Source: Streptomyces sp. NBC_00250 (GTDB lineage Bacteria > Actinomycetota > Actinomycetes > Streptomycetales > Streptomycetaceae). Taken from it: 64,000 nt of DNA. The notes under the pieces are model-generated. The model did no database searches and was not told the origin of the DNA. It saw nothing but the letters and a program-made list of their open reading frames with translations. Location: positions 3,163,501-3,227,500 of the forward strand of contig NZ_CP108088.1 of the NCBI RefSeq assembly GCF_036192275.1, in the 5' to 3' direction. This document shows, one piece after another, positions 8,525 through 17,049 of the stretch. Within the stretch, counting starts at the first letter, position 1; each line of letters starts with the position of its first letter. Both the position numbers and the translations under genes were made by a program.

Positions 8525-8907
8525 GTGGCCGGGTCGTCCCAGTCGACCGGGTGTCCGAGCCGCTCGGCACAGGCGGTCCGCACCGCCGCGAGCCGCTCCT
8601 CGGCGACCGGGGTCGCCGCCAGCGCCTCGGGCCCGCGCCATGCCAGCGCCTTCATGCGCCGACCGGGAGTCCGGTAGCGGTCCTCGAAGGCGGCGGTCTC
8701 GTCCGTGCTCCGGTCCTCTTCGAGGTACATCCAGCGCCCCGCCTCGGCCGCGTCCCCGTACAGCCGGTACACCTCGGCGAGCCGACGTCGCAGCGTCAGG
8801 TCGTACGGGAACGACGAGACCAGCCCGCGCAGCCGCTGCCGCGCCATGGGGACCCGCCCGGCGACGAGGTCGGCATCCACACGGGCCAGGGTGTTCGACT
8901 GAGACAT
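8380..8907 (-). CDS. DUF6584-family protein with C-terminal membrane segment
   Basis: A 175-aa protein beginning MSQSNTLARVDADLVAGR. It has a TPR-like helical N-terminus (LARVDADLVAGRVPMARQRL, then LRRRLAEVYRLYGDAAEAGRW), an acidic middle (YAEDADDEY) and a C-terminal hydrophobic helix (VMVGAGVLAGVVIMVGVWVL). This matches the Streptomyces DUF6584 proteins as I remember them; the function is unknown. The frame extends to 9003, but the ATG at 8907 starts the conserved part. Its 3' end overlaps the convergent MFS gene by 145 bp. Confidence 0.75.
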   Translation of the reverse strand: MSQSNTLARVDADLVAGRVPMARQRLRGLVSSFPYDLTLRRRLAEVYRLYGDAAEAGRWMYLEEDRSTDETAAFEDRYRTPGRRMKALAWRGPEALAATPVAEERLAAVRTACAERLGHPVDWDDPATYAEDADDEYVPGAEGWTLAGVMVGAGVLAGVVIMVGVWVLGIISLFS

Positions 8908-9016
8908 GAGCACATGATCGAGGATCGGAGCTCGGCGGCTCGACCCCTTTTCACGGCCCTGTCCATGCCGATGGCCGGCGCCCGAGCTTCGGGCACCGGC
9001 CATCGGGGGGGGCGGG

Positions 9017-10252
9017 TCAGGCTCCCGCGACCTCCGCCAGGTACGCGTTCGTCTTCTCCGGGTCGAAGAAGAAGTTCTCGAAGTCCGCGGGGTCGTTGAA
9101 TCCGTTGGCGAAGCGGTCGGCCACCGGCTGGAGCTGGCCCGCCGCGCCGATCAGGTTCAGGACGTGCTCCGGCGGGACGCCCAGCATCGCGTTCGTCCAC
9201 TTGGTGACGTGCTGGGCCGTCTGCCAGTAGCGGTCGAACGCGGACTGCATCCACTCCCCGTCGAACGGCTTGTCGCCGTGCTCGACGATCGCCGCCAGGT
9301 ACGCGGCCGCGCACTTCGACGCCGAGTTGGAGCCCTGGCCGGTGATCGGGTCGTTGGCGACGACCACGTCCGCGACGCCGAGGACCAGACCGCCGCCGGG
9401 CAGCCGGCCGATCGGATTGCGGACCGTCGGCGCGTACCGGCCGGCCAACGTGCCGCCCGCGTCGGTCAGTTCGACCTTGGTGGCCCGCGCGTACTCCCAG
9501 GGCGTGAACTTCTCCATCAGCTCAAGCGTCAGCGACAGGTGCTCCGCCGGGTCCTTGATGCCCTGGAAGGCGTCGAGGGGGCCGCCGGGGATGCCCTCCC
9601 AGAAGAGGATGTCGGCGCGACCGCCCGTCGTCAGCGTCGGCATGACGAACAGTTCGCCGACGCCCGGGACCAGGTTGCAGCGGACCGCGTCGAAGTCCGG
9701 GTGCTCGGGGCGCGGGCCGAGACCGTGGACGTACGCGACGGCCAGCGCGCGCTGCGGCGCGTCGTACGGCGAACGGGAGTCGTCCCGGCCGAACATCGAG
9801 ACCAGCTCGCCCTTGCCCGCCGCGACGAGCACCAGGTCGTAGCTGCGGGAGAAGTAGTCCAGGTCGCCGACGGCCGCGCCGTGGATCACCAGCTGGCCGC
9901 CGCGCTGGGCGAAGGTCTCCATCCAGCCGGCCATCTTCACCCGCTGGTCGACGGACTGGGCGAACCCGTCGAGCTTGCCGACCCAGTCGATCGCACGGCC
10001 GGCGTCGGGGGCGGCGACCGAGACGCCGAGGCCCTCGATGCGCGGGGCCTGGGACTCCCAGAAGTTGAGGCCGAGGTCCCGCTCGTGCTGGAGCGCGGTG
10101 TCGAACATGCACTGGGTGGACATGACCCGGCCGGACCGGATCTCGTCCGCCGTCCGGTTCGACATGAGGGTGACCTCGTACCCCGACGACTGGAGGCCGA
10201 GGGCGAGCTGCAGACCGGACTGGCCGGCGCCGACTATGAGTATCTTCCGCAT
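9017..10252 (-). CDS. Styrene/indole monooxygenase-like FAD oxygenase of the conservon operon
   Basis: A 411-aa flavoprotein monooxygenase. The N-terminal Rossmann FAD motif GAGQSGLQLALGL lies at residues 8-20, and the sequence resembles StyA-type (styrene monooxygenase large subunit) enzymes, which need reduced FAD from a separate reductase; none is encoded nearby. A second nucleotide-binding segment is seen in LVLGVADVVVANDPITGQGSN. The ATG at 10252 is 29 bp after the GTPase gene, so it is the fifth gene of the conservon. Several known conservons end in cytochrome P450 genes; here the redox slot is taken by a flavoprotein. The substrate is unknown. Confidence 0.85.
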   Translation of the reverse strand: MRKILIVGAGQSGLQLALGLQSSGYEVTLMSNRTADEIRSGRVMSTQCMFDTALQHERDLGLNFWESQAPRIEGLGVSVAAPDAGRAIDWVGKLDGFAQSVDQRVKMAGWMETFAQRGGQLVIHGAAVGDLDYFSRSYDLVLVAAGKGELVSMFGRDDSRSPYDAPQRALAVAYVHGLGPRPEHPDFDAVRCNLVPGVGELFVMPTLTTGGRADILFWEGIPGGPLDAFQGIKDPAEHLSLTLELMEKFTPWEYARATKVELTDAGGTLAGRYAPTVRNPIGRLPGGGLVLGVADVVVANDPITGQGSNSASKCAAAYLAAIVEHGDKPFDGEWMQSAFDRYWQTAQHVTKWTNAMLGVPPEHVLNLIGAAGQLQPVADRFANGFNDPADFENFFFDPEKTNAYLAEVAGA

Positions 10253-10281
10253 GGGTGGTGCTCCTGGCGTGACGGGGAGAT

Positions 10282-11016
10282 CTATTCGGGGGTGGCTTCG
10301 AGTGCGTGCGCGACCATCGCGAGCAGGCTCTCGACGACGCTGTACCGCTTGCGCGCGTCCATGATCACCACGGGTACGTGCGGGGGCACGGTGAGCGCCT
10401 CCCTGACGTCCTCCGTCTCGAACAGCTCGGTGCCCTCGAAGTGGTTCACGGCCACGATGTACGGAAGTCCGCAGCTCTCGAAGTAGTCGAGGGCCGGGAA
10501 GCAGTCGGTGAGCCGCCGGGTGTCGGCGAGCACGATCGCGCCGATCGCCCCGCGCACCAGGTCGTCCCACATGAACCAGAAGCGCTGCTGGCCCGGCGTG
10601 CCGAAGACGTACAGCACCAGGTCGTTGTCGAGCGTGATCCGGCCGAAGTCCATCGCCACCGTGGTGGTGAGCTTGTCCGGGGTGGCGGTGAGGTCGTCGG
10701 TGTCCTCGCTGGCCCGGGTCATCAGCGCCTCGGTCTGCAGCGGGGTGATCTCCGAGACCGCGCGGACGAAGGTGGTCTTGCCGACGCCGAAGCCGCCCGC
10801 GACGACGATCTTCGTCGCGATCGGGGCGCGGGTGTGGTCGAGCTGCCAGTCCTGCGCGCCTTCCTCCGCATCGGGTGCCGCGGCGGCCGGTTCGGCGGTA
10901 TCTCGCTGGAACAGATCGCCCTGCGGGGCCTGGGGCTGCGTGGGGATGCCCGCCACCGGCGGCGCATCGGAGACAGCATCGGAAACGGCGGAGGCGTCAG
11001 AGACGACGGAGTCCAC
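10282..11016 (-). CDS. cvnD: Conservon small GTPase (CvnD-type)
   Basis: A 244-aa Ras-like GTP-binding protein. After a disordered Asp/Pro/Ala-rich tail of about 65 residues comes the P-loop GGFGVGKTTFVRAV, the switch II/G3 motif FGTPGQQRFWFM, and NHFEG in place of a standard NKxD G4 motif, as is usual in this bacterial subfamily. It is the output G protein of the conservon, controlled by the Roadblock and kinase partners at the membrane. Its GTG start at 11016 lies 20 bp inside the DUF742 gene, so translation is coupled. Confidence 0.9.
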   Translation of the reverse strand: MDSVVSDASAVSDAVSDAPPVAGIPTQPQAPQGDLFQRDTAEPAAAAPDAEEGAQDWQLDHTRAPIATKIVVAGGFGVGKTTFVRAVSEITPLQTEALMTRASEDTDDLTATPDKLTTTVAMDFGRITLDNDLVLYVFGTPGQQRFWFMWDDLVRGAIGAIVLADTRRLTDCFPALDYFESCGLPYIVAVNHFEGTELFETEDVREALTVPPHVPVVIMDARKRYSVVESLLAMVAHALEATPE

Positions 11017-11428
11017 TCAGCACCCTTTCGAGGAGCGCGCGGTCGGGCTGGCCGGTGCCGTGACCGGTCCCGTACACACGGATCTTTCCCTGGTCGGCCA
11101 GGTCACTGAGCAGCACCCGGACGACCCCCAACGGCATCTTCAGAAGCGCCGAGATCTCCGCGACCGTCCGCATCCGGCGGCAGATCTCGACGATGGCCCG
11201 CATCTCCGGCATCAGACCGCGGGCGCCGGGCCCGCCGTCCGTCAGGACCTTGCGCACGGCGGGCGCTTCGAGCGCCGCCACGAAGGTCTCGACGAGCAGG
11301 ACATGGCCGAAGCGGGTACGCCCGCCGGTCAGCGAGTACGGGCGGACGCGCGCGGGGCGGCGCCCGTCTCCGCGTACGGGCAGCCGGTGGGCGTGATGTC
11401 CCGCATACCCCGAAAACACTGACGTCAC
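10997..11428 (-). CDS. cvnC: Conservon DUF742 protein (CvnC-type)
   Basis: A 143-aa DUF742 protein. The conserved core includes RVRPYSLTGGRT near residue 30 and an HTH-like segment (EICRRMRTVAEISALLKMPLGVVRVLLSDL, shown here in part: RTVAEISALLKMPLG). It links the kinase-like and GTPase parts of conservons; the biochemical role is unclear. The GTG start at 11428 overlaps the stop of the Roadblock gene (GTGA), and its end overlaps the GTPase gene. Confidence 0.9.
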   Translation of the reverse strand: MTSVFSGYAGHHAHRLPVRGDGRRPARVRPYSLTGGRTRFGHVLLVETFVAALEAPAVRKVLTDGGPGARGLMPEMRAIVEICRRMRTVAEISALLKMPLGVVRVLLSDLADQGKIRVYGTGHGTGQPDRALLERVLSGLRRL

Positions 11429-11916
11429 TGGGTGCTCTCCATCGATTTGCGCAGCTCACTGCGGACTTCGGGGGTGAGTACGTGACCGGCGCGGCCCACG
11501 AAGAGCGCCATGTGGTAGGCCACCACGCTCATGTCGCAGTCGGGCGTGGCGTGCACGCCGAGCAGCGATCCGTCGCTGATCGACATCACGAAGACGCTGC
11601 CCTCCTCCATCGCCACCATGGTCTGCTTGACCCCGCCACCGTCCATCAGCCGGGCGGCGCCGATGGTCAGGCTGCCGATGCCGGAGACGATGGTGGCCAG
11701 GTCGGCGCTGGAGCCGCGCGGCCCGTCGGGACGGCCGGCTTCGGCGGCGGCCGTCGTGCTCTGCTGGGTGGCCGGGTCGGACGAGAGCAGCATCAGGCCG
11801 TCGGAGGAGACGACGGCGACCGAGCGGACCCCGGGCACCTCCTCCACCAGATTCCCCAGCAGCCATTGCAGGTTGCGGGCTTCCGTGCTCAGTCCGAACG
11901 TTCCCGTCGCAGTCAA
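11425..11916 (-). CDS. cvnB: Conservon Roadblock/LC7 protein (CvnB-type)
   Basis: A 163-aa Roadblock/LC7-fold protein, starting at a TTG (11916) that overlaps the kinase stop codon as TTGA and follows a GAGGAGG site. Typical core: NLQWLLGNLVEEVPGV, VAVVSSDGLMLLSS, and GVHATPDCDMSVVAYHMALF. In conservons this family acts as a regulator or GAP-like partner of the CvnD GTPase and binds the sensor kinase. An insert rich in Ala/Thr/Gly (residues about 55-75) is also typical. Confidence 0.9.
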   Translation of the reverse strand: MTATGTFGLSTEARNLQWLLGNLVEEVPGVRSVAVVSSDGLMLLSSDPATQQSTTAAAEAGRPDGPRGSSADLATIVSGIGSLTIGAARLMDGGGVKQTMVAMEEGSVFVMSISDGSLLGVHATPDCDMSVVAYHMALFVGRAGHVLTPEVRSELRKSMESTQ

Positions 11917-14900
11917 CTGCGTGCCTCCTCGACTGTGTCCCCCGTCATCTCCTCTGTACGTGCAGTCCTTACGGCTTCCGTCCGTGCCGTGTCCATCTCC
12001 GCCTCCACGTCGCGTCGCCCGGCCTTGGCGCCCTGGTGGAAGCCGCCGAGGCGGCGGCGCAGGGCCTCCGCGTCCACGCCGCCCTGGCGGGGAGTGGTGG
12101 CGGGGCCGGCCGGGCGGACCACCTGCGGGGTGCGCTTGGGCAGGCCCTTGTCGGTGACCCGCTCCCACTGCGCGGCGCGCGGCCCGGGAACCGGCTGGTC
12201 GGAGACCGGCTCGGGGGCGGGGGGAGCCGAGGGCTCCTCGTACGGCGCGGGCTCGGTGACCAGGTCGGTGACGATCTCGGCGGCGGCCAGGTCGGTGGCG
12301 CGCTCGTGGGCGTCCGGCTCCGGCGGCGGGTCGGGCAGCCGGACCTGGAGCGTGGTCTCGGAGACGGACTCGCCGAGGGCGGCGGGAGCGGGCACGGCCT
12401 CTTCGTACGCGGGCTCGGTCTCTTCGTGGGCCTGCCGGAGCTCTTCGTACGCGGGCAGGGCCTCTTCGTGGGCCTGCCGGGGCTCTTCGTACGCGGGCTC
12501 CGGCTCGGGCTCGTACAGCGACTCCGGCTCCGGCTCCGGCTCGTTCTGCTGTTCCCTCGCCGCGGTCACCTCCGCCGCCATGAACGCCCGCTCCGCCGCT
12601 TCCACGAGCGGGTCGCGGGTCCGGGACGGCAGCGTGTTGGAGTTGGCCTCCGCGGCCGAGCCGGGCAGGTGGAGCGTGGGGGCCGCGCCCGCCACTCGTA
12701 CGGGCTCCGTCACGGTGGTGGGCAGGGCGGCGGGCAGCAGGGGCTGCGGCAGGACCACGACGGCCGCCGTGCCGCCCGGCTGCTGCTCGCGCAGCTCGAC
12801 GCGGACGCCGTGGCGGGCGGCGAGCAGGGCGACGACCCGCATGCCGAGTCCCTCGCCCTCGAAGGCGGCGGGGTCGGCCTCGGCCAGGCGCGCGTTGAGC
12901 TCGGCGAGCCGGGAGGCGGTCATGCCGATGCCCGCGTCCTGCACGGAGAGCATCACCTCACCGGACTCCAGGAGCCAGCCGGAGAGCTGGACCTCGGCGT
13001 CGGGCGGCGAGAAGGAGGTCGCGTTCTCCAGGAGTTCCGCGACGAGGTGGCTCAGGTCGTCCGCGGCGAAGCCGGCGATCTGGGCGTGCGGCGGCAGGGA
13101 CTGGATGGTGACCCGCTCGTACCGCTCGATCTCGCTGACGGCGGCGCGCAGCACGTCGACCAGCGGGACGGGCCCGGGGTGGCCGTGGACGTGCTCGTGG
13201 CCCGCGAGGACGAGGAGGTTCTCGCTGTGGCGGCGCATGACGGTCGCCATGTGGTCGAGCTTGAAGAGGGTCGCGAGGCGGTCCGGGTCCTGCTCGCGCT
13301 CCTCCAGCTTCTCGATGACGCCGAGCTGCCGCTCGACGAGCCCGAGGCTGCGCAGCGAGAGGTTGACGAAGGTGTGGTGGACGGTGCCGCGGAGTCCTTC
13401 GAGGTCGGCGGTGAGGAGCGCGACCTGGCCCTGGAGCTCGGCCCGCTGGGTGGCGAGCTCGGCTCCGAGGGCCTCCTTGGCGGCGGTGAGGTCGGCCTGG
13501 CCGTCGGTGAGGCGCTCGGTGAGGCGCTCGTTCTGCGCGGCGAGGTCGGAGAGCTTGCCGCGCAGGGTGTTGAGGGAGCGGACGACCTGCGCGAACTCGT
13601 CGTTGCGGCCGGTGAAGCGGACCGGCTCCTCGGTGTGCGGCGCGGGGGCGGCGGCGAGCCGGGCGGCGCCGATGCGGAGGACGGCGAGCGGCCTGGTGAG
13701 GGTGCGGGCGACGTAGGTGGAGATGCCGACCGCGACGAGCAGACAGCCGCCGAGGAAGGCGATGCGCAGTTCGAGGGCGGTGACGTCGTCGTCGCGGAGC
13801 GCGCCGAGGCGTTCGACCTGCTCGGCGGCGAGGGCGGATTCGACACCGCGCATCTGCTCGATGCGGGCGGAGAGGGCGGCTTCGACGCCTGCCGGATCGG
13901 TCTCGCGCTCGGTGTCCGTCAGCCGGGGCTGGTCGGTGAGGGTGGCGAGCGACCGCTCGGCGCTCTTGACGTCGGGGCCGGCCACGGTGGCGGCGAGGGA
14001 GTCGCGGGCGGCGGCTCCGGCGGCCTGGTCGAAGTCGCCGAGGGCGGCGAGTTCTCGGACCCGGGCCTGCTGGGCGGCGGCGGTGAGGGTGTCGCGGGCG
14101 CGGTCGGCCTCGGCGGCGCCCTCGGGCACGTCGGGGACGTAGGTGCCGGTCTCGGGGTCGTAGTGGACGTCCCCGGTGGGCTCGGGCTGCGGCACGGAGA
14201 GCGCGGCGAGGAGCAGGCCGCGGGTGGCGGAGGCCTGTTCGACGGCGCGGCCGAGGGCGGCGGGGGCGCGGGTGGCCTCGGTGAGCGCGGTGTCGGAGGC
14301 GCGGGCCGGGGTCTTGTCGGCGAGCTCGTCGGCGAGGGCCTGGAGCTTGGCGATGACCTCCGAGTAGGCCCGGTGGGCCTCCAGGGCCGTGCCCTTGCCG
14401 GTGAGGGCGGTACGGCGGACGGAGGGGACGCCGGCGAGGTCGCGGCGGAGCTCGGCGGAGGCGGCGGGCCGGATCTCGTCTATCTGGCGGTCGACGCGGG
14501 TGGACCGGGTGCTGGTGATCTGGCGCTTGTTCTTGCCGCTCTGGGCGTCGCGGCCGGCGGCGATGTAGGCGACGACCTCGTCGCGCTCGTCGGCGAGGGA
14601 GTGGGCCAGCGTGACGGCCTGCCGGTCGAGTTCGGCGAGGGTGACCAGGCTCTGGGAGTCGTTGAGCTCGGCGGAGGCGGCGAGGATCGCGGGGGCTCCG
14701 GCGACGATGACCGTGATGCCGACGAGCGCGACGCCGGCGACGAGACGGTTGCGGACCCGCTTGGGGCGGCCGGCGGGGGGCTTGGGCTGTGCCGGGGCCT
14801 GGGGCTGCACGGGGTGGCCGGTGGCGGCGTTGCCGGTGGGTGCCGTGGCGGCCCCGTCGTCCGGGGTCGACGCTGCACCGGGGGTCTGGCTCCGCGTGCC

Positions 14901-14942
14901 GTTCTTGCTCCGAGGCCGCTTCATCTGCACCGGTGCTCGCAT
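11913..14942 (-). CDS. cvnA: Conservon sensor histidine-kinase-like protein (CvnA-type)
   Basis: About 1009 aa. The N-terminal tail is Pro/Ala-rich and basic; membrane helix 1 is near residue 68 (LVAGVALVGITVIVAG), followed by an extracytoplasmic nitrate-sensor-like helical domain, helix 2 near 395 (IAFLGGCLLVAVGISTYVA), a HAMP-like region, coiled coil and a HATPase_c domain (HLVAELLENATSFSPP, VQDAGIGM, GEGLGMRVVALLA). There is no clear phospho-acceptor H-box, as in other CvnA proteins. The C-terminal 280 residues are disordered and acidic with 14-aa repeats. The ATG at 14942 is preferred, but a GTG at 14963 and an ATG at 14924 are possible. It is first of a five-gene coupled operon. Confidence 0.9.
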   Translation of the reverse strand: MRAPVQMKRPRSKNGTRSQTPGAASTPDDGAATAPTGNAATGHPVQPQAPAQPKPPAGRPKRVRNRLVAGVALVGITVIVAGAPAILAASAELNDSQSLVTLAELDRQAVTLAHSLADERDEVVAYIAAGRDAQSGKNKRQITSTRSTRVDRQIDEIRPAASAELRRDLAGVPSVRRTALTGKGTALEAHRAYSEVIAKLQALADELADKTPARASDTALTEATRAPAALGRAVEQASATRGLLLAALSVPQPEPTGDVHYDPETGTYVPDVPEGAAEADRARDTLTAAAQQARVRELAALGDFDQAAGAAARDSLAATVAGPDVKSAERSLATLTDQPRLTDTERETDPAGVEAALSARIEQMRGVESALAAEQVERLGALRDDDVTALELRIAFLGGCLLVAVGISTYVARTLTRPLAVLRIGAARLAAAPAPHTEEPVRFTGRNDEFAQVVRSLNTLRGKLSDLAAQNERLTERLTDGQADLTAAKEALGAELATQRAELQGQVALLTADLEGLRGTVHHTFVNLSLRSLGLVERQLGVIEKLEEREQDPDRLATLFKLDHMATVMRRHSENLLVLAGHEHVHGHPGPVPLVDVLRAAVSEIERYERVTIQSLPPHAQIAGFAADDLSHLVAELLENATSFSPPDAEVQLSGWLLESGEVMLSVQDAGIGMTASRLAELNARLAEADPAAFEGEGLGMRVVALLAARHGVRVELREQQPGGTAAVVVLPQPLLPAALPTTVTEPVRVAGAAPTLHLPGSAAEANSNTLPSRTRDPLVEAAERAFMAAEVTAAREQQNEPEPEPESLYEPEPEPAYEEPRQAHEEALPAYEELRQAHEETEPAYEEAVPAPAALGESVSETTLQVRLPDPPPEPDAHERATDLAAAEIVTDLVTEPAPYEEPSAPPAPEPVSDQPVPGPRAAQWERVTDKGLPKRTPQVVRPAGPATTPRQGGVDAEALRRRLGGFHQGAKAGRRDVEAEMDTARTEAVRTARTEEMTGDTVEEARS
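12420..12500 (-). repeat. 42-bp tandem repeat inside cvnA
   Basis: Two near-identical copies begin at 12420 and 12462 (CTCTTCGTGGGCCTGCCGG and downstream). They encode a 14-residue unit, RQAHEE-x-PAYEE, in the acidic C-terminal tail. Partial copies flank both sides. The period is a multiple of three, so copy-number change would lengthen or shorten the tail without a frameshift. Confidence 0.8.
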
Positions 14943-15302
14943 TCTTGACTCGTCCGCCCACAAAGCAGAGGTGACGGCCGGTCACATGGAGCGCCCCCAC
15001 CCCTGGTATGGCTTCCGACCATTCCAGCGCTTCTGGGAAGGGGGCGCGCATCGGCCGCTCCGCCACCCGAACGAGTGAACAACACTCATGAGTTGGCGAA
15101 CAACTTCTCAGGGCCGGTCCCCAGGGCTCCGAAGGGCCCCCGGTTGGATCTTCCGGGCGGGCTTTGGCAGGATGCCCGCCCGCAGCTCCCCGGAGGCGGC
15201 CGCTCCGCCTCGCGCGCCGCTCCCCCAGGGTTGGTACAGGCCATTTCCGGGCATTTGCAGGTCCGGTGAAGAGTTGTCACCGGTCCGGGCACACTGGTCG
15301 TC
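14943..15302. other. Divergent intergenic region between conservon and PP2C gene
   Basis: 360 bp without a credible gene. It holds two copies of GAACAAC (15077-15083 and 15098-15104) spaced 21 bp, two helical turns, flanking the 10-bp palindrome ACTCATGAGT (15084-15093). Further right is a 9-bp hairpin (CGGGCGGGC at 15154, GCCCGCCCG at 15174). The first element looks like an operator for the conservon promoter; the second may be a terminator or leader structure before the PP2C gene. A 64-codon frame at 15075 lacks a ribosome site and I do not call it. Confidence 0.5.
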
Positions 15303-16094
15303 ATGCGCAGCGATGTCGCCTCCCTCCCCGGCAGCCCCGAACGCCCCAACGAGGACTGGGTGGCCGCAGCTCTGCCCGCCTCGGGCGGCGGCGGGACCGT
15401 CGTCCTCCTCGACGGCGTCACCCCGCCCGCCGGTGATGACGGTTGTGTGCACACCGTGCCGTGGTTCACCGCCCGCCTCGGTGGGGCTTTGACCGAACTG
15501 TCCGCTTCCCGCCCGGACATGCCCCTGTCCGAGATCCTGTCGCTGGCAATCCGGCGCACCGCGGACGCCCACCGGGACACCTGTGACCTTTCTCACGCAC
15601 GTACGCCTCAGGCGACCGTCGTGCTCGCCCGCTGGGACGAGACCTCGGTCGAACACCTCGTCCTCTCCGACTCCGTACTCCTCCTGGAGTCCCCGGACGG
15701 GGCCGTACGGGCCGTGCTCGACGACCGGCTCGACCGCGTCCCGGACGAGATCCTGCGCTCCCACGCGGCGACGGACCGGCTGCGGAACCAGGAGGGCGGC
15801 TTCTTCACCGCGGCGGCCGACCCGGCGGTCGCGGAGCGGGCGGTGACCGGGACGAGCCCGCGCGCGGAGGTACGGTCCCTGGCCGCGCTCACGGACGGGG
15901 CGAGCCGCTGGGTGGAGCTGTTCGCCATGGGCGACTGGACGGACTGCTTCGGCGTCCTGCGCGAGGAGGGGCCGCTGGGCCTGATCCGCCGGGTGCGGGT
16001 CCTTGAGGAGGCGGACCGGGCGGCGGGCGGGACGCGCCGCTGGAAACCGCACGACGACGCGACGGCGGTGCTGGTGGAGCTGCGGGACCGCTGA
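15303..16094 (+). CDS. PP2C-like protein phosphatase domain protein
   Basis: A 263-aa single-domain protein with PP2C signatures: RPNEDW near the N-terminus, VVLLDGVTPP, LAALTDGASRW and the C-terminal HDDATAVLVEL. In PP2Cs these Asp residues bind the two catalytic metals that hydrolyse phospho-Ser/Thr. The spacing is shorter than in canonical PstP, so it belongs to a divergent subgroup. The ATG at 15303 is preferred. It is divergent from the conservon; no kinase is adjacent. Confidence 0.7.
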   Translation: MRSDVASLPGSPERPNEDWVAAALPASGGGGTVVLLDGVTPPAGDDGCVHTVPWFTARLGGALTELSASRPDMPLSEILSLAIRRTADAHRDTCDLSHARTPQATVVLARWDETSVEHLVLSDSVLLLESPDGAVRAVLDDRLDRVPDEILRSHAATDRLRNQEGGFFTAAADPAVAERAVTGTSPRAEVRSLAALTDGASRWVELFAMGDWTDCFGVLREEGPLGLIRRVRVLEEADRAAGGTRRWKPHDDATAVLVELRDR

Positions 16095-16133
16095 GCACCC
16101 GTCCTCGGGGTCCCGGGCCCGCTCCGCGCGGCC

Positions 16134-16757
16134 TCAGCCCTCGGATCTGACGTTGAAGTGGTTCAGGAGGCGGGCGAGTTCGGCGACCTCGGCACGGTCC
16201 CAGTCGGCCAGCTTGCGGACGTACCGCTCGCGCCGGGCGTCCCGCACGTGCCGGAAGCGGTCGCGGCCCTCCTCGGTGAGCCGGACCAGCGAGGCGCGCC
16301 CGTCGGCGGGGTCGGGGTCGCGGGCGACGAGCCCGAGGTCTTCGAGGGCCCGGAGCTGGCGGCTCATGGTCGCCTTGCCGACCCCGAAGTACCCGGCGAG
16401 TTCGGTGGCCCGCTGGGGCCCGGCGTCGTCGAGGCGTACGAACAGGCCGTAGGCGGCGGGCTCCAGTTCGGGGTGGACCTCACGGGCCATCTCACCGGAC
16501 TGGGCGCGGGCGCGGCGCAGGAAGACGGCGAGTTCGCGTTCGAGCGCGAGGAACTCCCGGTCGACGGAGGCGGGCGAGGTGTGCGGTTCGGCACCGGCGG
16601 CGGCCGGGCTGTGCGCTTCCGTGCCGGCGGGCGAGGTGTCCGGTTCCGCACCGACGGCGGGCGAGGTGCGCGGTTCCGCACCGGCGGGCTGGGCGTGCGG
16701 ATCCGCGCCGGCGGGCTGGGCGCCCCCGCCTTCACTTCCCGTACGGCTTGTGTGCAC
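16134..16757 (-). CDS. MarR-family regulator with repetitive N-terminal tail
   Basis: A 207-aa protein. The winged-helix domain occupies about residues 60-207: ATELAGYFGVGKATMSRQLR is the recognition helix region, followed by the wing DPDPADGRASLVRLT. The first 55 residues are a degenerate repeat (GAEPHTSPA / GAEPRTSPA / GAEPDTSPA), unusual for MarR proteins, which normally begin close to the DNA-binding fold. The GTG at 16757 has a GAGAGG site 7 bases upstream. The frame runs open to 17330, but that is antisense to the GH25 region. It is divergent from the lysozyme gene. Confidence 0.85.
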   Translation of the reverse strand: MHTSRTGSEGGGAQPAGADPHAQPAGAEPRTSPAVGAEPDTSPAGTEAHSPAAAGAEPHTSPASVDREFLALERELAVFLRRARAQSGEMAREVHPELEPAAYGLFVRLDDAGPQRATELAGYFGVGKATMSRQLRALEDLGLVARDPDPADGRASLVRLTEEGRDRFRHVRDARRERYVRKLADWDRAEVAELARLLNHFNVRSEG

Positions 16758-16820
16758 GTCAGCACCTCTCAGGCGTTCCCCGGCGACTTGGCGACGGTTT
16801 TCGCGCCACTTCCAGTCGCT

Positions 16821-16829
16821 GAAAGTTTC
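16821..16829. promoter_or_regulatory. GAAAGTTTC palindrome-like element
   Basis: GAAAGTTTC lies between the MarR gene (64 bp upstream of its start) and the GH25 gene. It resembles the short GAAANTTTC-type operators used by LacI-family sugar regulators in streptomycetes. A 9-bp match is weak evidence. Confidence 0.2.
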
Positions 16830-17049
16830 TTTCGGCCGAGGCCATCGCCGCAGCTCCTCCAGTATTTCGCAGGCGTAGACCAACGGCGGTAACCAGGCCC
16901 CCTTCCATGGGCCGGGTCTACGTGCGTAGCGTCGTCTCCGGCAGCCTTGCTGACATGTCCACACCAGGACCCTTTCGGTGCCAGGACAGCTCGGCCTGCG
17001 CCAGGACCGCCGACCTCGCTCCCCCCACCGATCCTTTCGGAGGCACGCA

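Noticed and set aside
9017..14942. Assigning a conservon number (cvn1 to cvn13)
   Set aside because: Numbering is specific to S. coelicolor loci and cannot be settled from this sequence alone.
12036..14948. 970-codon plus-strand frame opposite the conservon kinase
   Set aside because: Antisense to a gene with conserved HATPase motifs; composition is Gly/Glu/Val-rich low complexity.
15075..15269. 64-codon plus-strand frame in the conservon-PP2C gap
   Set aside because: No ribosome site and poor codon bias; the region is better explained by regulatory repeats.
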